64,000 nucleotides of DNA from Salinarimonas sp052380005 (GCA_052380005.1 JBQTCJ010000005.1); one strand, 5' to 3'. Positions 28,846 through 38,915 are shown, counted from the stretch's first letter. Numbers and translations are program-made. The notes: a model not told the origin generated them from the sequence alone.

Positions 28846-30630
28846 TCAGCCGCCGTCGGCGCCGGTGCGCGGCGCCTGTGCCGCCTCGGGGGTGGAGGTG
28901 TCCTCGAGGCCGTGCTCGAGCTTGCGCACGATCTTCTCGCGGTCCTCGGGCTCGGGATCGTTGTCGAGCGCGTGCTGCCACTGGAACCGCGCCTCCAGCC
29001 GGCGGCCGACGCGCCAGTAGGCGTCTCCCAGGTGATCGTTGATCACCGGGTCGGATGGCTGCAGCTCCACGGCGCGCTCGAGCTCGCGCACGGCGTCGTC
29101 CCAGCGGCCGAGCCGATAGTAGGCCCAGCCGAGCGAGTCGATGATCATGCCGTCGCGGGGCGAGAGCGCCACCGCCTCCTTGAGCATGTCGAAGGCCTCT
29201 TCGATGTTGATGCCCATGTCGACCCAGGAGTAGCCCAGATAGTTGAGCACCTGCGCGCGTCCGATCGAGGAGCCCTCCGGCACGAGCTCGAGCGCCCGCT
29301 TCAGGTCGGACTCCGCCTTCGGCCATTGCTTGGCGCGCTCGAAGGAGGCACCGCGGAAGTAGAACATCGGCCAGTGCGCCGCGGTCGGCTCACCGACCAG
29401 CTCGATCGCGCGCGTGTAGTAGCGCGCCGCGTCGTTCCATTGCTGCCGCACGCGCAGGATGTTGGCCAGCGCCGTGACGACCTCGAGATCGTCCGGACGC
29501 TCCGCCATCAGCACCCGCAGGCGCGATTCCGCCTCGGCCTTGCGGTCGAGCCGCTCCAGGAGATGGGCGACCTCGATGTCGGCGTCGACGTTCAGAGGCG
29601 AGGTCGGAGAGACCTGCTCGTAGAGCAGGATCGCATCCTCCGGGCGGTCCATCCGGGCGAAGACGTCGGCGAGGGTGATGAGCGACATCTCGTGCTCGGG
29701 CGCGAGATGGAGCGCGAGCCGCAGGTAGATGATGGTGGGCATCTCGTCGCCCTGCGCGTTCCCGGCCGATCCGAGCGCGTAGAGCACCTCCGCCGCCCCC
29801 TCCGCGATCGAGGTCGCGGGACGCTCCGGCCGCTCGCCTTCTCGCAACGCGGCGATGCGCGCCTCCGCGAGCGGGTGGCGCTGCACCTGCTCGAGGAAGG
29901 CCTCGTAGATGCCGATCGCCTCCTCGGTGCGCCCCCGCCGGGCGATGTGGCGCGCGTAGGCGTCGACGATGGAGAGCGCGGTCGGCTGCGCGTCGTAGGC
30001 GGCGGCGAGGCGCGACTCGGCCTCCTCCGGCCGGCCCAGGAACGAGGCGAGCAGGCCGCCGTGGTAGAGCTGGAAGATCTCGAAGGCGGGCTCGCCGTCC
30101 AGGCGGTCGATCGCCGCCATGGCGGCATCGCCCTCGCGGGCGCCGGCATGCGCCCAGGCGGCGAGGAGCGTCGCCGTCAGGTCCGCGGCGCGGCTGCCGC
30201 TGCCGTCGTCGAAGCGCTCGAGCGCCTCGCGGAAGCGCGCGTCGCGCAGTGCGCCGACGCCGAGCGCGAGCCGCGCGAGCCCGTTCTGCGCGTCGATGGC
30301 GATCATCCGCTCGGCGATGCGCAGCGCGTCCGGCATCGCCCCGTCCGCCAGGAAGGCGACGAAGGCGCGCTCCATCAGCTCGGGGTTGGACGGATCGTCG
30401 AGGAGCGCCTCGCGCAGGAAGGTCGCCGCCGCCGTCGGATCGCGGGCGAGGCCGGCGACGTAGCCGGCGAGGAAATTGCCCGAGAGCGAGCGTGCGGGCT
30501 CGACGACGTCGCGCGCCTGCGCGCCGCCGCCGAGCAGCGTCACCGCGAGGAGCGCGGCCGCCAGTGCCAGGGACGAGCGGCTCGGGAGGGAGAATGTCGA
30601 CAAGGAACGTCTCTCGGTGTTGGCGGGCAA
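28846..30630 (-). CDS. Exported tetratricopeptide-repeat protein
   Basis: 594 residues. After an export signal (FSLPSRSSLALAAALLAVTLLGGGAQA) come many helix-turn-helix TPR units, e.g. NPELMERAFVAFLADGAMPDALRIAERMIAIDA, RTEEAIGIYEAFLEQVQRHPLAEA, and the well-kept C-terminal WPMFYFRGASFERAKQWPKAESDLKRALELVP. It acts in the periplasm or envelope as a protein-binding scaffold; the partner is unknown. It is 7 bases upstream of ispE, a pairing conserved in alphaproteobacteria. Confidence 0.88.
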   Translation of the reverse strand: MPANTERRSLSTFSLPSRSSLALAAALLAVTLLGGGAQARDVVEPARSLSGNFLAGYVAGLARDPTAAATFLREALLDDPSNPELMERAFVAFLADGAMPDALRIAERMIAIDAQNGLARLALGVGALRDARFREALERFDDGSGSRAADLTATLLAAWAHAGAREGDAAMAAIDRLDGEPAFEIFQLYHGGLLASFLGRPEEAESRLAAAYDAQPTALSIVDAYARHIARRGRTEEAIGIYEAFLEQVQRHPLAEARIAALREGERPERPATSIAEGAAEVLYALGSAGNAQGDEMPTIIYLRLALHLAPEHEMSLITLADVFARMDRPEDAILLYEQVSPTSPLNVDADIEVAHLLERLDRKAEAESRLRVLMAERPDDLEVVTALANILRVRQQWNDAARYYTRAIELVGEPTAAHWPMFYFRGASFERAKQWPKAESDLKRALELVPEGSSIGRAQVLNYLGYSWVDMGINIEEAFDMLKEAVALSPRDGMIIDSLGWAYYRLGRWDDAVRELERAVELQPSDPVINDHLGDAYWRVGRRLEARFQWQHALDNDPEPEDREKIVRKLEHGLEDTSTPEAAQAPRTGADGG

Positions 30631-30737
30631 GGGGCTGGGCTCCTATCTCGCGCGCCGGGGCGATCGGCGCGCGTCCGCGACGATGCGCGACCATGCCCCG
30701 TCCGCGCGGCGGTAGCAAGGCGAGACGACGTCGCGGC

Positions 30738-31610
30738 CTACCTCCCGGCCCGCGCCTCCCCGAGGGCACGCGCCATCGCCACGAACCCCTCGACGGCGAC
30801 CTCCTCCGCCCTGGCCGTCGGTGCCACCCCGGAGGCCTCGATCAGCGGCGCGGGGTCGACGCCCAGCGATCTCAGGCTCTGGCGCAGCATCTTTCGCCGC
30901 TGGCCGAAGGCGGCGGCGGTCACCGCCTCGAGGGTGCGGACGTCGCACGGCGCGGGCTCCGCGCGGGGGGCGAGCCGCACGACGCTCGAGGTCACCTTCG
31001 GCGGCGGCACGAAGGCGGAGGGGGCGACGTCGAAGAGGATGTCCGCCTGGGTGCGCCAGCCGCACAGAACCCCGAGGCGGCCGTAGTCCTCGCGCTCCTC
31101 GGGCGTCGCGACGATGCGCTCGGCGACCTCGCGCTGGAACATCAGCGTGAGGCTCTCCCAGAAGGGCGGCCAGTCGGGCGTCGCCACCCAGCCCGTCAGG
31201 AGCTGGGTGCCGACGTTGTAGGGCAGGTTCGCGACGACGCGCGGGCGCCCCTCGCCCGGGCCGTCCAGGAGGAGCGCGCGCGGGTCGAAGGCGGCGGCGT
31301 CGGCCTCGACGACGGTGAGCCGGCCCGGATACCGCTCGGCGATCATCGCCAGCGCGGGGAGGCAGCGGGCATCACGCTCGATCGCGACCACGTGTGCCGC
31401 ACCGCCGGCGAGCAGCGCGCGGGTGAGGCCGCCGGGACCGGGCCCGACCTCGAGCACGCGCGCACCCTCGAGCCGCCCGGAGGCGCGGGCGATCCGGCTC
31501 GTCAGGTTGAGGTCGAACAGGAAGTTCTGGCCGAGCTGCTTCTTGGGCGCGAGGTCGAAGTCCCGCACCACCTCCCGCAGCGGCGGCAGGTCGTCGATGG
31601 CGCCGCTCAC
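30738..31610 (-). CDS. rsmA: 16S rRNA (adenine1518/1519-N6) dimethyltransferase
   Basis: Dimethylates two adenines in helix 45 of 16S rRNA. The 290-residue protein contains the start-proximal KKQLGQNFLFDL, SAM motif I VLEVGPGPGG (52-61), the catalytic NLPY at 128-131 and FQREVAERI. Read from GTG at 31610, which overlaps the pdxA stop (GTGA); the frame is open further upstream inside pdxA, so this start is fixed by the overlap. Last gene of the lptF-lptG-lptD-pdxA-rsmA operon. Confidence 0.95.
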   Translation of the reverse strand: MSGAIDDLPPLREVVRDFDLAPKKQLGQNFLFDLNLTSRIARASGRLEGARVLEVGPGPGGLTRALLAGGAAHVVAIERDARCLPALAMIAERYPGRLTVVEADAAAFDPRALLLDGPGEGRPRVVANLPYNVGTQLLTGWVATPDWPPFWESLTLMFQREVAERIVATPEEREDYGRLGVLCGWRTQADILFDVAPSAFVPPPKVTSSVVRLAPRAEPAPCDVRTLEAVTAAAFGQRRKMLRQSLRSLGVDPAPLIEASGVAPTARAEEVAVEGFVAMARALGEARAGR

Positions 31611-32653
31611 GGCTCGGCCGCCCCGCCCGGCCTCCCTCGCACGCCGCGGGCGAGCCGGCCGGCGAGGGCGAGCGCGGCGACGAGGCTGTCGGGTCGCGCC
31701 ACGCCGCGCCCGGCGATGTCGAAGGCCGTGCCGTGGTCGGGCGAGGTGCGGATGAAGGGCAGGCCCAGCGTGACGTTCACCGCCTCGTCGAAAGCGATCG
31801 TCTTGATCGGGACGAGGGCCTGGTCGTGGTACATCGCGAGCGCGACGTCGTAGCGCGTCCGCGCGCGGGCGTGGAACAGCGTGTCGGCGGGGTGGGGACC
31901 CGAGGCGTCGATGCCTTCCGCCCGCAGCGTCGCGATCGCCGGGGCGATCGTCTCGATCTCCTCGCGGCCCATGGCGCCGCCTTCGCCGGCATGCGGGTTG
32001 AGCCCCGCGAGCGCGAGCCGCGGGGCGGCGATGCCGAAGCGAACACGCAGGTCCCGCGCCACGATGCGGGCGACGGCGAGGATGCGCTCGGCGGTGAGCG
32101 CCTTCGGTACGTCGGCGAGCGCGATGTGCACCGTCACCGGCACCACCGCGAGGCCCTCGCTCCACAGCATCATCACGGAGAGCGGCGGCTGCGCGCCGGG
32201 CTCGGCGGCGAGCGCGGCGAGGAACTCGGTGTGGCCGGGATGGGCGAAGCCCGCCTCGTAGAGCACCGCCTTGGCGATCGGGCAGGTGACGACCGCGCCC
32301 GCGCGGCCCGCGCGTGCCAGCGCGACGGCGCGCTCGATCGATTCGAGGATGGCGGGTGCGTTCGCCGGATCCGGCCGGCCGGGCTCGGCGCGGACGCCCG
32401 CCTCGAGCGGGAGCACGGGCAGCGCCTCGTCGAAGAGGGCGGGCGCCTCCTCGATCGCGGAGATGGCCCGGACCGGCACGGCGATGCCCAGGGCACGCGC
32501 CACGCCGGCGAGATGATCCACGTCGCCGATCAGCGCGAACGGGGCGAGCCCGTGTGCCGCGCGGGAGCGCCAGGCCGCCAGCGCGATCTCCGGCCCGATC
32601 CCAGCGGGGTCGCCGAGCGTCAGCGCGAGGGGACGCGGCGGGGAGCTCGCCAT
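31607..32653 (-). CDS. pdxA: 4-hydroxythreonine-4-phosphate dehydrogenase
   Basis: NAD-dependent step of the pyridoxal-phosphate (vitamin B6) pathway. The 348-residue protein starts PLALTLGDPAGIGPEIAL and has the family blocks HPGHTEFLAAL, GLNPHAGEGGAMGREE and the metal/Asp segment YDVALAMYHDQALVPIKT with the final FIRTSPDHGTAFDIAG. It lies 4 bases after lptD and is coupled to rsmA. Confidence 0.95.
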   Translation of the reverse strand: MASSPPRPLALTLGDPAGIGPEIALAAWRSRAAHGLAPFALIGDVDHLAGVARALGIAVPVRAISAIEEAPALFDEALPVLPLEAGVRAEPGRPDPANAPAILESIERAVALARAGRAGAVVTCPIAKAVLYEAGFAHPGHTEFLAALAAEPGAQPPLSVMMLWSEGLAVVPVTVHIALADVPKALTAERILAVARIVARDLRVRFGIAAPRLALAGLNPHAGEGGAMGREEIETIAPAIATLRAEGIDASGPHPADTLFHARARTRYDVALAMYHDQALVPIKTIAFDEAVNVTLGLPFIRTSPDHGTAFDIAGRGVARPDSLVAALALAGRLARGVRGRPGGAAEP

Positions 32654-32657
32654 GCGA

Positions 32658-35204
32658 TCACTGCCTCTGATTGCGGCCGAGCGGGTCCTGCGAGAGATCC
32701 TGCCGGAAGCCGACCTCGCCGAGCGTCAGCAGCTCGAGCCGTGCCAGGAGCGTACGATTGTAGCGCTGGCCACCCGTGGCGCCGGCGATCGGCTTCGAGG
32801 TGAGCTGCACCGTGAAGATCGTGCATTCGTCCTCGTAGCCGCCGCCGATCGTCATCGCCGTGATCGCGTCGGAATCGAGGCCGCGGCTCGTGTCGTTGCG
32901 GTACTTGTCGAGGTCGACGTCGATGTCGCCCGTGACGAACCAGTTCCGCGTCAGGTAGAGCGTGCTCGACGCGCTGATGCCCTCGCGCGCCGTCGTGTAG
33001 CCGAGCTCCGGCTGGGGCGAGAGCCGGGCGTAGAGCACCGTCGCGGTGAGCGGGCCCACCCTGCCGGTCATGTCCGCCTCGAAGCGCTGGACCGAGAAGT
33101 CGTCCTTGTCGAACCGCGCGCGCGCGCCGGCGCGCAGGCCGGTGAACGGGCTGAACTCGAGCCGCCCGACCACGTCGGAGAAGCGGTCCTCGAGCCCCGA
33201 GCCTGAGCCGATGTCGAGGAGCCCACGCTGCGCGAAGGCGTTGCGGCCCACGAGGTGGACGGACTGGCCCAGCATGGCGTTGAGGTAGAGGCCGCCGTCG
33301 CCGGAATAGGTGTACTGCAGCCCGTAATTGCCGCGCACGCCGCCCTCGCTGCGGTCGAAGCCGGTGAACTTGTCCCACTCGAACAGGCCGGTGTCGTCGA
33401 AGACGAAGCTCTGCGCGTCCTCGTTCGGGAACTTGCCGACGAGCGTCTCGTCCGGCCGCGCCACGACCTGGACGATCGGCTCGACGACCTGCGTCCCGCC
33501 GAGCAGGTCGCCCGCCAGCGGGAAGCGGTACTCGAGCCCGATTCCCGGCATGACGCGCGCGTGGAAATCGTCGTCGCTGCCGGTGAAGGTGGCCACGTTG
33601 GCGTTCTGGAAGCCGGTTAGGTTCGGCGAGAACCACATCGCGTCGGCGCGGGCGTAGGCGAAGGGCGTCCAGGCCTGGCCCCAATCGTCGACGAAGCGGC
33701 GCCGCCAGCTCGTCTCGATGGACGCGCGCGTGTACGCGCCCGAGAGGCCGAAGGCGAGGCAGTCGCGGTCGTAGACGAGGCAGGTCGGGTAGTTCGCCTG
33801 GAGCCCCGGCGTGACGATGAGCGTCTCGTTCCTGTTCACGCCCTGGAACTGGGCCGCCTCGCGCGAGAGGCTCGTCAGGTTGGCGGTGACGCCGATCTCG
33901 CCGCCGATCGCCCAGGGCGCCTCGAAGCGGCGATCGTAGTCGAGCACCGGGTGGACGAGCGGCTGGTGCTTCTGGAAGTCGACGGCGGAGAGGCCCTTGA
34001 AGTAGTAGCCCCGCGCCTCGAAGAAGGAGCGCTCGCCGACGCCCGTGAGGAACAGCGAGGAGATCGCCTCGCTGCGGTAGGTCGAGATCGCGCTGATGGA
34101 GGCGTTGCCGAGGCCGTAGTCGGAGAGGAAGAAGCGGTCCGACACCAGCGTGACGTCCCAGCCGAAGGACCAGCGCGGGTTGATCGTGAAGCGGCCGACG
34201 CTCTCGATCATGCCGCGGCTCTCGTCGAAGCCCTCCGGCGGCTCCCTGCGGTCGAACGCGGCGGGATCGTTCTCGAAGATGCCGGCGGCGCGGATCGAGT
34301 AGGAGCCCGTCATCAACCGGTGGCGCCACTGCACGTCGGCGAGGAAGCCCTGACGGTCGAAGTAGGCGGGGCGCAGGGTGAGGTCGTAGTTCGGCGCGAG
34401 ATTGATGAAGAACGGCACCCGCGCGCCTGTCCCGAGCGTCTGCGAGACGATCGGCGTCGGCGTGAGGAAGCCAGTCTTGCGGCGCACCGACGGGTCCGGC
34501 GACCAGAAGTAGGGGATGTAGGCGATCGGCACGCCCGCGAACTCGACGGTCGCGTTCTCGTAGTAGATCGTCTTCTCTTCGGTGTCGTGGATGATGCGCG
34601 CGGCCTTGACCTGCCACAGCGGCGGACGGCTCGGGTTGTCGGCGCAGGGCTCGCAGGTCGTGTAGGTGCCGCGCTCGAACACCGTCTGCTCGCCCTCGAT
34701 CCGCTCCGCCCGCGGCGCGGTGAAGCGGCCGGTCGCGGCGCGGCCCGCGTCGACGACCGGCTGCTCGACGCGCAGCGAGTCGATGAAGCCCGAGCGGAAG
34801 TCCTCGGTGAGCTCGAACCGGTCGCCGGTGACGACGGTGCCGTCGGCCTGCGTGAGCCGGGCGTTGCCCTGGGCGAAGACGCGGCCGGTGTTGCGGTCGT
34901 AGGTGACGCGATCGGCCTGCAGCGTACGGCCGTCGTAGTTCATCTCGACGTTGCCGACGGCGGCGACGGTGTTGCGATCGTTGTCGTAGACGAGCTCGTC
35001 CGCCTCCACGAGGAGGCGCGCGTCCGGGTTCGCGGCCACCTGGCCGGCGATCGGATCGGGACCCGTGCCCTGCGCGTAGGCCGGCACGTGCGAGAGCACG
35101 GCCACGAGCGCCGTCGCCAGGGCCATGTGCGCCAGGGCCTTGCGCGCTTGTCCGACCGTCACTCGTCCCACCCTTCGAGGCCGGCGAGCCGTGGGGGCGA
35201 CCAT
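32658..35204 (-). CDS. lptD: LPS-assembly outer-membrane protein LptD
   Basis: Inserts lipopolysaccharide into the outer leaflet of the outer membrane together with LptE. The 848 residues start with a signal sequence after a basic region (ending VLSHVPAYAQG) and an OstA/LptA-like N-terminal repeat domain (ADELVYDNDRNTVAAVGNVE...QADRVTYDRNTGRVFAQGNA), then a large beta-barrel with several Cys (TCEPCADN; ECTIFTVQLTSKPI at the end). Its ATG overlaps the lptG stop (TGATG), so it is translationally coupled to the transporter genes. Confidence 0.94.
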   Translation of the reverse strand: MVAPTARRPRRVGRVTVGQARKALAHMALATALVAVLSHVPAYAQGTGPDPIAGQVAANPDARLLVEADELVYDNDRNTVAAVGNVEMNYDGRTLQADRVTYDRNTGRVFAQGNARLTQADGTVVTGDRFELTEDFRSGFIDSLRVEQPVVDAGRAATGRFTAPRAERIEGEQTVFERGTYTTCEPCADNPSRPPLWQVKAARIIHDTEEKTIYYENATVEFAGVPIAYIPYFWSPDPSVRRKTGFLTPTPIVSQTLGTGARVPFFINLAPNYDLTLRPAYFDRQGFLADVQWRHRLMTGSYSIRAAGIFENDPAAFDRREPPEGFDESRGMIESVGRFTINPRWSFGWDVTLVSDRFFLSDYGLGNASISAISTYRSEAISSLFLTGVGERSFFEARGYYFKGLSAVDFQKHQPLVHPVLDYDRRFEAPWAIGGEIGVTANLTSLSREAAQFQGVNRNETLIVTPGLQANYPTCLVYDRDCLAFGLSGAYTRASIETSWRRRFVDDWGQAWTPFAYARADAMWFSPNLTGFQNANVATFTGSDDDFHARVMPGIGLEYRFPLAGDLLGGTQVVEPIVQVVARPDETLVGKFPNEDAQSFVFDDTGLFEWDKFTGFDRSEGGVRGNYGLQYTYSGDGGLYLNAMLGQSVHLVGRNAFAQRGLLDIGSGSGLEDRFSDVVGRLEFSPFTGLRAGARARFDKDDFSVQRFEADMTGRVGPLTATVLYARLSPQPELGYTTAREGISASSTLYLTRNWFVTGDIDVDLDKYRNDTSRGLDSDAITAMTIGGGYEDECTIFTVQLTSKPIAGATGGQRYNRTLLARLELLTLGEVGFRQDLSQDPLGRNQRQ

Positions 35205-36292
35205 CAGCCGTCCTCCTTGTGCAAGAGCACCAGCACGCCGAGCAAACTCCCTACTACAGCCGGAAACCAGGCGGCGAGCGTGGTTCCCACCAGCCCCGAG
35301 CCGCCGAGATCCTCCATCAGCTCGGTGGCCACATAAAGCAGGAATCCCGCGGCGACGCCACCCAGAACCATCTGGCCTACGCCACCAAATCGGAAGAATC
35401 TTAAGGAAACGGATGCCGCCACCAGGATCATGGCGACGAACAGGAGGGGGCGCGCCATCAGCGCCTCGCGCTGGAGGTGGTAGCGCGTCGCGTCGAGCCC
35501 GGCGAGCTCCGTCTGCGCCGCCACGTCGTCGAGGTTCCAGAAGGGTACCGATTCGGGCGGCGTGAAGCTCGTGCGCAATTGTCCCGGGTCGAGGCTCGAG
35601 GCCAGCTCGTAGCGATCGTAGCTCTGCGGCTCGACGTCGAGCGCCGTCACCCGCGCGTCCAGCAGCTCCCAGCGGCCCTGCCGCAGCTCGCCCTCGCGCG
35701 CCTCGATCCGCTCGCGGAAGCGCCCCTGCAGGTCGAAGACGAAGATCGTCGGGCGCGACAGCCGCGTCGTGCCCTCGACGGCGGCCTCGGCGCGGATGAT
35801 GGCGGTGCCCTCGGGGCTGCGCTGGCGGATCCAGACGTTCTGCGCCGCCGCGATGCCGGGGTCGCGGGCGAACAGCACCGCCTCGCGGGCACTCGCCTCC
35901 TGCTTCAGCGCCGCGGCGAGCGGGTTGTAGACGAAGACCGCGAACACGCCGACGGCCAGCGCCACGACGATGCCGGGCTGGAGGAACTGCCAGGCGGATA
36001 CGCCGGCGGCTCGAGCGACGACGAGCTCGAGCTTGCGCGACAGGTTGAGCAGTGTGATCATCCCCCCGAACAGCACGGCGAAGGGCAGGACCTGCTCGGC
36101 GATCGCCGGCGAGCGCAGGAGCGAGAGCACCGCGACGTCGACGGCTCCCACGGTGGCGCTGTCGCCGGCCTGGCGCATCTGCTCGACGAAATCGAGCGTG
36201 TAGACGAGCAGGAAGACCGTGAGGAACACGCCGCCGATCGTGCGCAGGAAGCGCGCCGCGAGATAGGAGCCGAAGGTCGCGCCGACGAGCAT
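35204..36292 (-). CDS. lptG: LPS export ABC transporter permease LptG
   Basis: 362-residue YjgP/YjgQ-family inner-membrane protein. It has transmembrane helices at both ends (e.g. GGVFLTVFLLVYTLDFVEQ and the last four) around a periplasmic beta-jellyroll (VWIRQRSPEGTAIIRAEAAV...RERIEAREGELRQGRWELLD). With LptF and LptB it extracts LPS from the inner membrane. ATG at 36292 overlaps the lptF stop (TGATG); a GTG one codon upstream is also possible. Confidence 0.93.
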   Translation of the reverse strand: MLVGATFGSYLAARFLRTIGGVFLTVFLLVYTLDFVEQMRQAGDSATVGAVDVAVLSLLRSPAIAEQVLPFAVLFGGMITLLNLSRKLELVVARAAGVSAWQFLQPGIVVALAVGVFAVFVYNPLAAALKQEASAREAVLFARDPGIAAAQNVWIRQRSPEGTAIIRAEAAVEGTTRLSRPTIFVFDLQGRFRERIEAREGELRQGRWELLDARVTALDVEPQSYDRYELASSLDPGQLRTSFTPPESVPFWNLDDVAAQTELAGLDATRYHLQREALMARPLLFVAMILVAASVSLRFFRFGGVGQMVLGGVAAGFLLYVATELMEDLGGSGLVGTTLAAWFPAVVGSLLGVLVLLHKEDG

Positions 36293-37455
36293 CACGCCCT
36301 CCGGGCGGTGGCGAGCAGGCGCGCCGGCGCGAGGCGCGCGAGCCCGCCGGACAGGCGCGCGGTCAGCGCGGCGCTCTGCTGCGGGCGCATGGCGATCCAC
36401 AGCGGGATCAAGATCCCCGCGATCGGTGCGGCCCAGACGAGTGCCACCGCCGCCGCCGACCCGACCGCGGCGCTCGAGGCGGCGAAGCCCGCGACGCGCA
36501 CCAGGACCATCCCGATCACCGCCGCGGCGATCGCGGTCCCGCGCCCTTGGCGCGTGGTCACCGCCTGCCCGAGCGCGGCGAAGGCGATGGCGACGCCCGC
36601 CAGCGGGTAGAGCCACGCGGTGAGCCGGTCGTGCAGCTCCGCCCGGAAGCGCCCGGGCACCGCGCGGTAGTAGGGATCGTCCGGGTCGGGCGCGAACAGC
36701 GCGCCTGTGGACTGCTCGCGCGGCTTGTAGAGGATCGCCGCCTGCTCCGGGCCGAAGGCGGCGAGGTCGACGGCGTAGCGCTCGAACGTGACGATCGAGC
36801 CGTCCTGGCGTTCCGCCTGCTGGCGATGGATGCTGCCGGACTCGAGCAGCAGGTAGCTCCCGTCCTCGAGGTCGGCGGCGATGCCGCGCTCGGCGACGTA
36901 GACGACGGTGCGCTGCGGGTCGCGCCGGTCCTGCAGGAAGACGCCGAGCAGCGCGTCCCCCGCCTTGTCGCGGTAGGAGAAGGTGATGCCGCTGTCGAGC
37001 TCGGTGAACTGCCCCTCGCGGACCAGGTTCGCGACGAAGTCGGCACGGATCTGCGTGATGAGATGACGCAGCTGCGCGAAGCTCGCGGGCATGAGCCACA
37101 GCGTGTTGAGCGCGACCACGACCGCGACGATCCCGCCGAGCACCGCGAAGGGGCGCATCATCCGCCAGGGCGACATGCCCGCCGCTGCGGCGACGACCCA
37201 CTCGGAATCGCCGTTGAGCTTGTTGAGCGTGTGGATCGAGGCGATGAACAGCGCCACCGGCGCGATCACCGTCACGAGCGCGGGCAGGGACAGCCCGGTG
37301 ACCACCAGGAAGATGACGAAGGTCTGGCCCTTGCCGGTGATCAGGTCGAGCTCGCGCAGCGCCTGCGTGATCCAGATCACGCCGGTGAGCCCCACGAGGA
37401 TCGTGAGGAACGCGCCGAGCACGGTTCCGAAGATGTAGCGTTCGATGCGCGTCAT
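36292..37455 (-). CDS. lptF: LPS export ABC transporter permease LptF
   Basis: 387-residue partner of LptG. It starts MTRIERYIFGTVLGAFLTILVGLTGVIWITQALRE, the typical LptF N-terminus, contains FEGVFLQDRR-like periplasmic sequence (TFSYRDKAGDALLGVFLQDRRD) and the RFRAELHDRLTAWLYPLAGVAIAFAAL permease segment. ATG at 37455 is preferred over upstream in-frame codons that have no family similarity. First gene of the five-gene LPS operon; purB reads away from it. Confidence 0.93.
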   Translation of the reverse strand: MTRIERYIFGTVLGAFLTILVGLTGVIWITQALRELDLITGKGQTFVIFLVVTGLSLPALVTVIAPVALFIASIHTLNKLNGDSEWVVAAAAGMSPWRMMRPFAVLGGIVAVVVALNTLWLMPASFAQLRHLITQIRADFVANLVREGQFTELDSGITFSYRDKAGDALLGVFLQDRRDPQRTVVYVAERGIAADLEDGSYLLLESGSIHRQQAERQDGSIVTFERYAVDLAAFGPEQAAILYKPREQSTGALFAPDPDDPYYRAVPGRFRAELHDRLTAWLYPLAGVAIAFAALGQAVTTRQGRGTAIAAAVIGMVLVRVAGFAASSAAVGSAAAVALVWAAPIAGILIPLWIAMRPQQSAALTARLSGGLARLAPARLLATARRA

Positions 37456-37607
37456 GCGGCGGGCTCCGACCCGTTCGCTACCGCCACTCGGCCCCCGTGG
37501 CAAGCGTCGCGGGGCGGGCTCACGTCGACGTGAGGCGGGCCGGCGGCTTCACCCCCGGGCCTCGGCGTGCTACGGCGCACGCCTCCCGCCCGAGAGGATG
37601 ACGCCCC

Positions 37608-38915
37608 ATGGTCCCGCGCTATTCCCGCCCCGAGATGACCGCGCTCTGGTCGCCGGAGACGAAGTTCCGGATCTGGTTCGAGATCGAGGCGCACGCGACC
37701 TCGGCGCTGGCGCAGCTCGGCGTGGTGCCGAAGGAGGCCGCCGCCGAGATCTGGGAGAAGGGCGCGGCCGCGACCTTCGACGTCGCGCGCATCGACGCGA
37801 TCGAGCGCGAGACCAAGCACGACGTGATCGCCTTCCTCACGCATCTCGCCGAGATCGTGGGGCCGCAGGCGCGCTTCGTGCACCAGGGCATGACCTCGTC
37901 GGACGTGCTCGACACCACGTTCTCGGTCCAGCTCGTGCGGGCCTCCGACATCCTGCTGGCCGATCTCGACGCGCTGCTCGCCGCGCTCGAGCGGCGTGCC
38001 CGCGAGCACAAGCTCACGCCGACCATCGGCCGCTCGCACGGCATCCACGCCGAGCCGACGACCTTCGGGGTGAAGCTCGCCCAGGCGCATGCGGAGTTCG
38101 CCCGCTGCCGGGCGCGTCTCGTCGCGGCCCGCGCCGAGATCGCGACCTGCGCCATCTCGGGCGCCGTCGGCACCTTCGCCAACATCGATCCGCGGGTGGA
38201 GGACTACGTCGCGGAGAAGCTCGGGCTCTCCCCCGAGCCCGTCTCGACGCAGGTGATCCCGCGCGACCGGCACGCGATGTTCTTCGCCACGCTGGCCGTG
38301 ATCGCCTCCTCCGTCGAGCGCCTCGCGACCGAGATCCGCCACCTCCAGCGCACCGAGGTGCTGGAGGCCGAGGAGTACTTCTCGGCGGGCCAGAAGGGCT
38401 CCTCGGCGATGCCGCACAAGCGCAACCCGGTGCTGACCGAGAACCTGACCGGGCTCGCCCGCATGGTGCGCGCCTACTGCCTGCCGGCGATGGAGAACGT
38501 GGCGCTCTGGCACGAGCGCGACATCTCCCACTCCTCCGTCGAGCGCATGATCGGCCCGGACGCCACCATCACGCTCGACTTCGCGCTCGCACGCCTCACG
38601 GGCGTCGTCGACAAGCTCCTGATCTATCCCGAGCGCATGCAGGCGAACCTCGATCGGCTCGGCGGCCTGATCCATTCCCAGCGCGTGCTCCTCGCGCTGA
38701 CGCAGAAGGGCGTCTCGCGTGAGGACGCCTACGCGCTCGTCCAGCGCAACGCGATGCCGGTCTGGCGCGGTGAGGGGGACTTCCTGACGCTGCTGAAGGC
38801 CGACCCGGAGGTCTCGGCGAAGCTCTCCGGGGCCGAGCTCGAGGCGCTGTTCGACCTCGGGTATCATCTCAAGCACGTCGATACGATCTTCGCGCGGGTG
38901 TTCGGGACCTCCTGA
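37608..38915 (+). CDS. purB: Adenylosuccinate lyase
   Basis: Catalyses two fumarate-eliminating steps in purine and AMP synthesis. The 435-residue protein has the fumarase/aspartase superfamily signature GSSAMPHKRNPVLTENL with the catalytic serine loop, the general-acid region GRSHGIHAEPTTFG and the TSSDVLDTTFSVQL block. It starts MVPRYSRPEMTALWSPETKF. It stands alone in its transcription unit. Confidence 0.96.
   Translation: MVPRYSRPEMTALWSPETKFRIWFEIEAHATSALAQLGVVPKEAAAEIWEKGAAATFDVARIDAIERETKHDVIAFLTHLAEIVGPQARFVHQGMTSSDVLDTTFSVQLVRASDILLADLDALLAALERRAREHKLTPTIGRSHGIHAEPTTFGVKLAQAHAEFARCRARLVAARAEIATCAISGAVGTFANIDPRVEDYVAEKLGLSPEPVSTQVIPRDRHAMFFATLAVIASSVERLATEIRHLQRTEVLEAEEYFSAGQKGSSAMPHKRNPVLTENLTGLARMVRAYCLPAMENVALWHERDISHSSVERMIGPDATITLDFALARLTGVVDKLLIYPERMQANLDRLGGLIHSQRVLLALTQKGVSREDAYALVQRNAMPVWRGEGDFLTLLKADPEVSAKLSGAELEALFDLGYHLKHVDTIFARVFGTS

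Noticed and set aside
30738..32165. 475-codon frame fusing pdxA-strand sequence to rsmA
   Set aside because: The upstream part is a shadow of pdxA; rsmA starts at GTG 31610 overlapping the pdxA stop.
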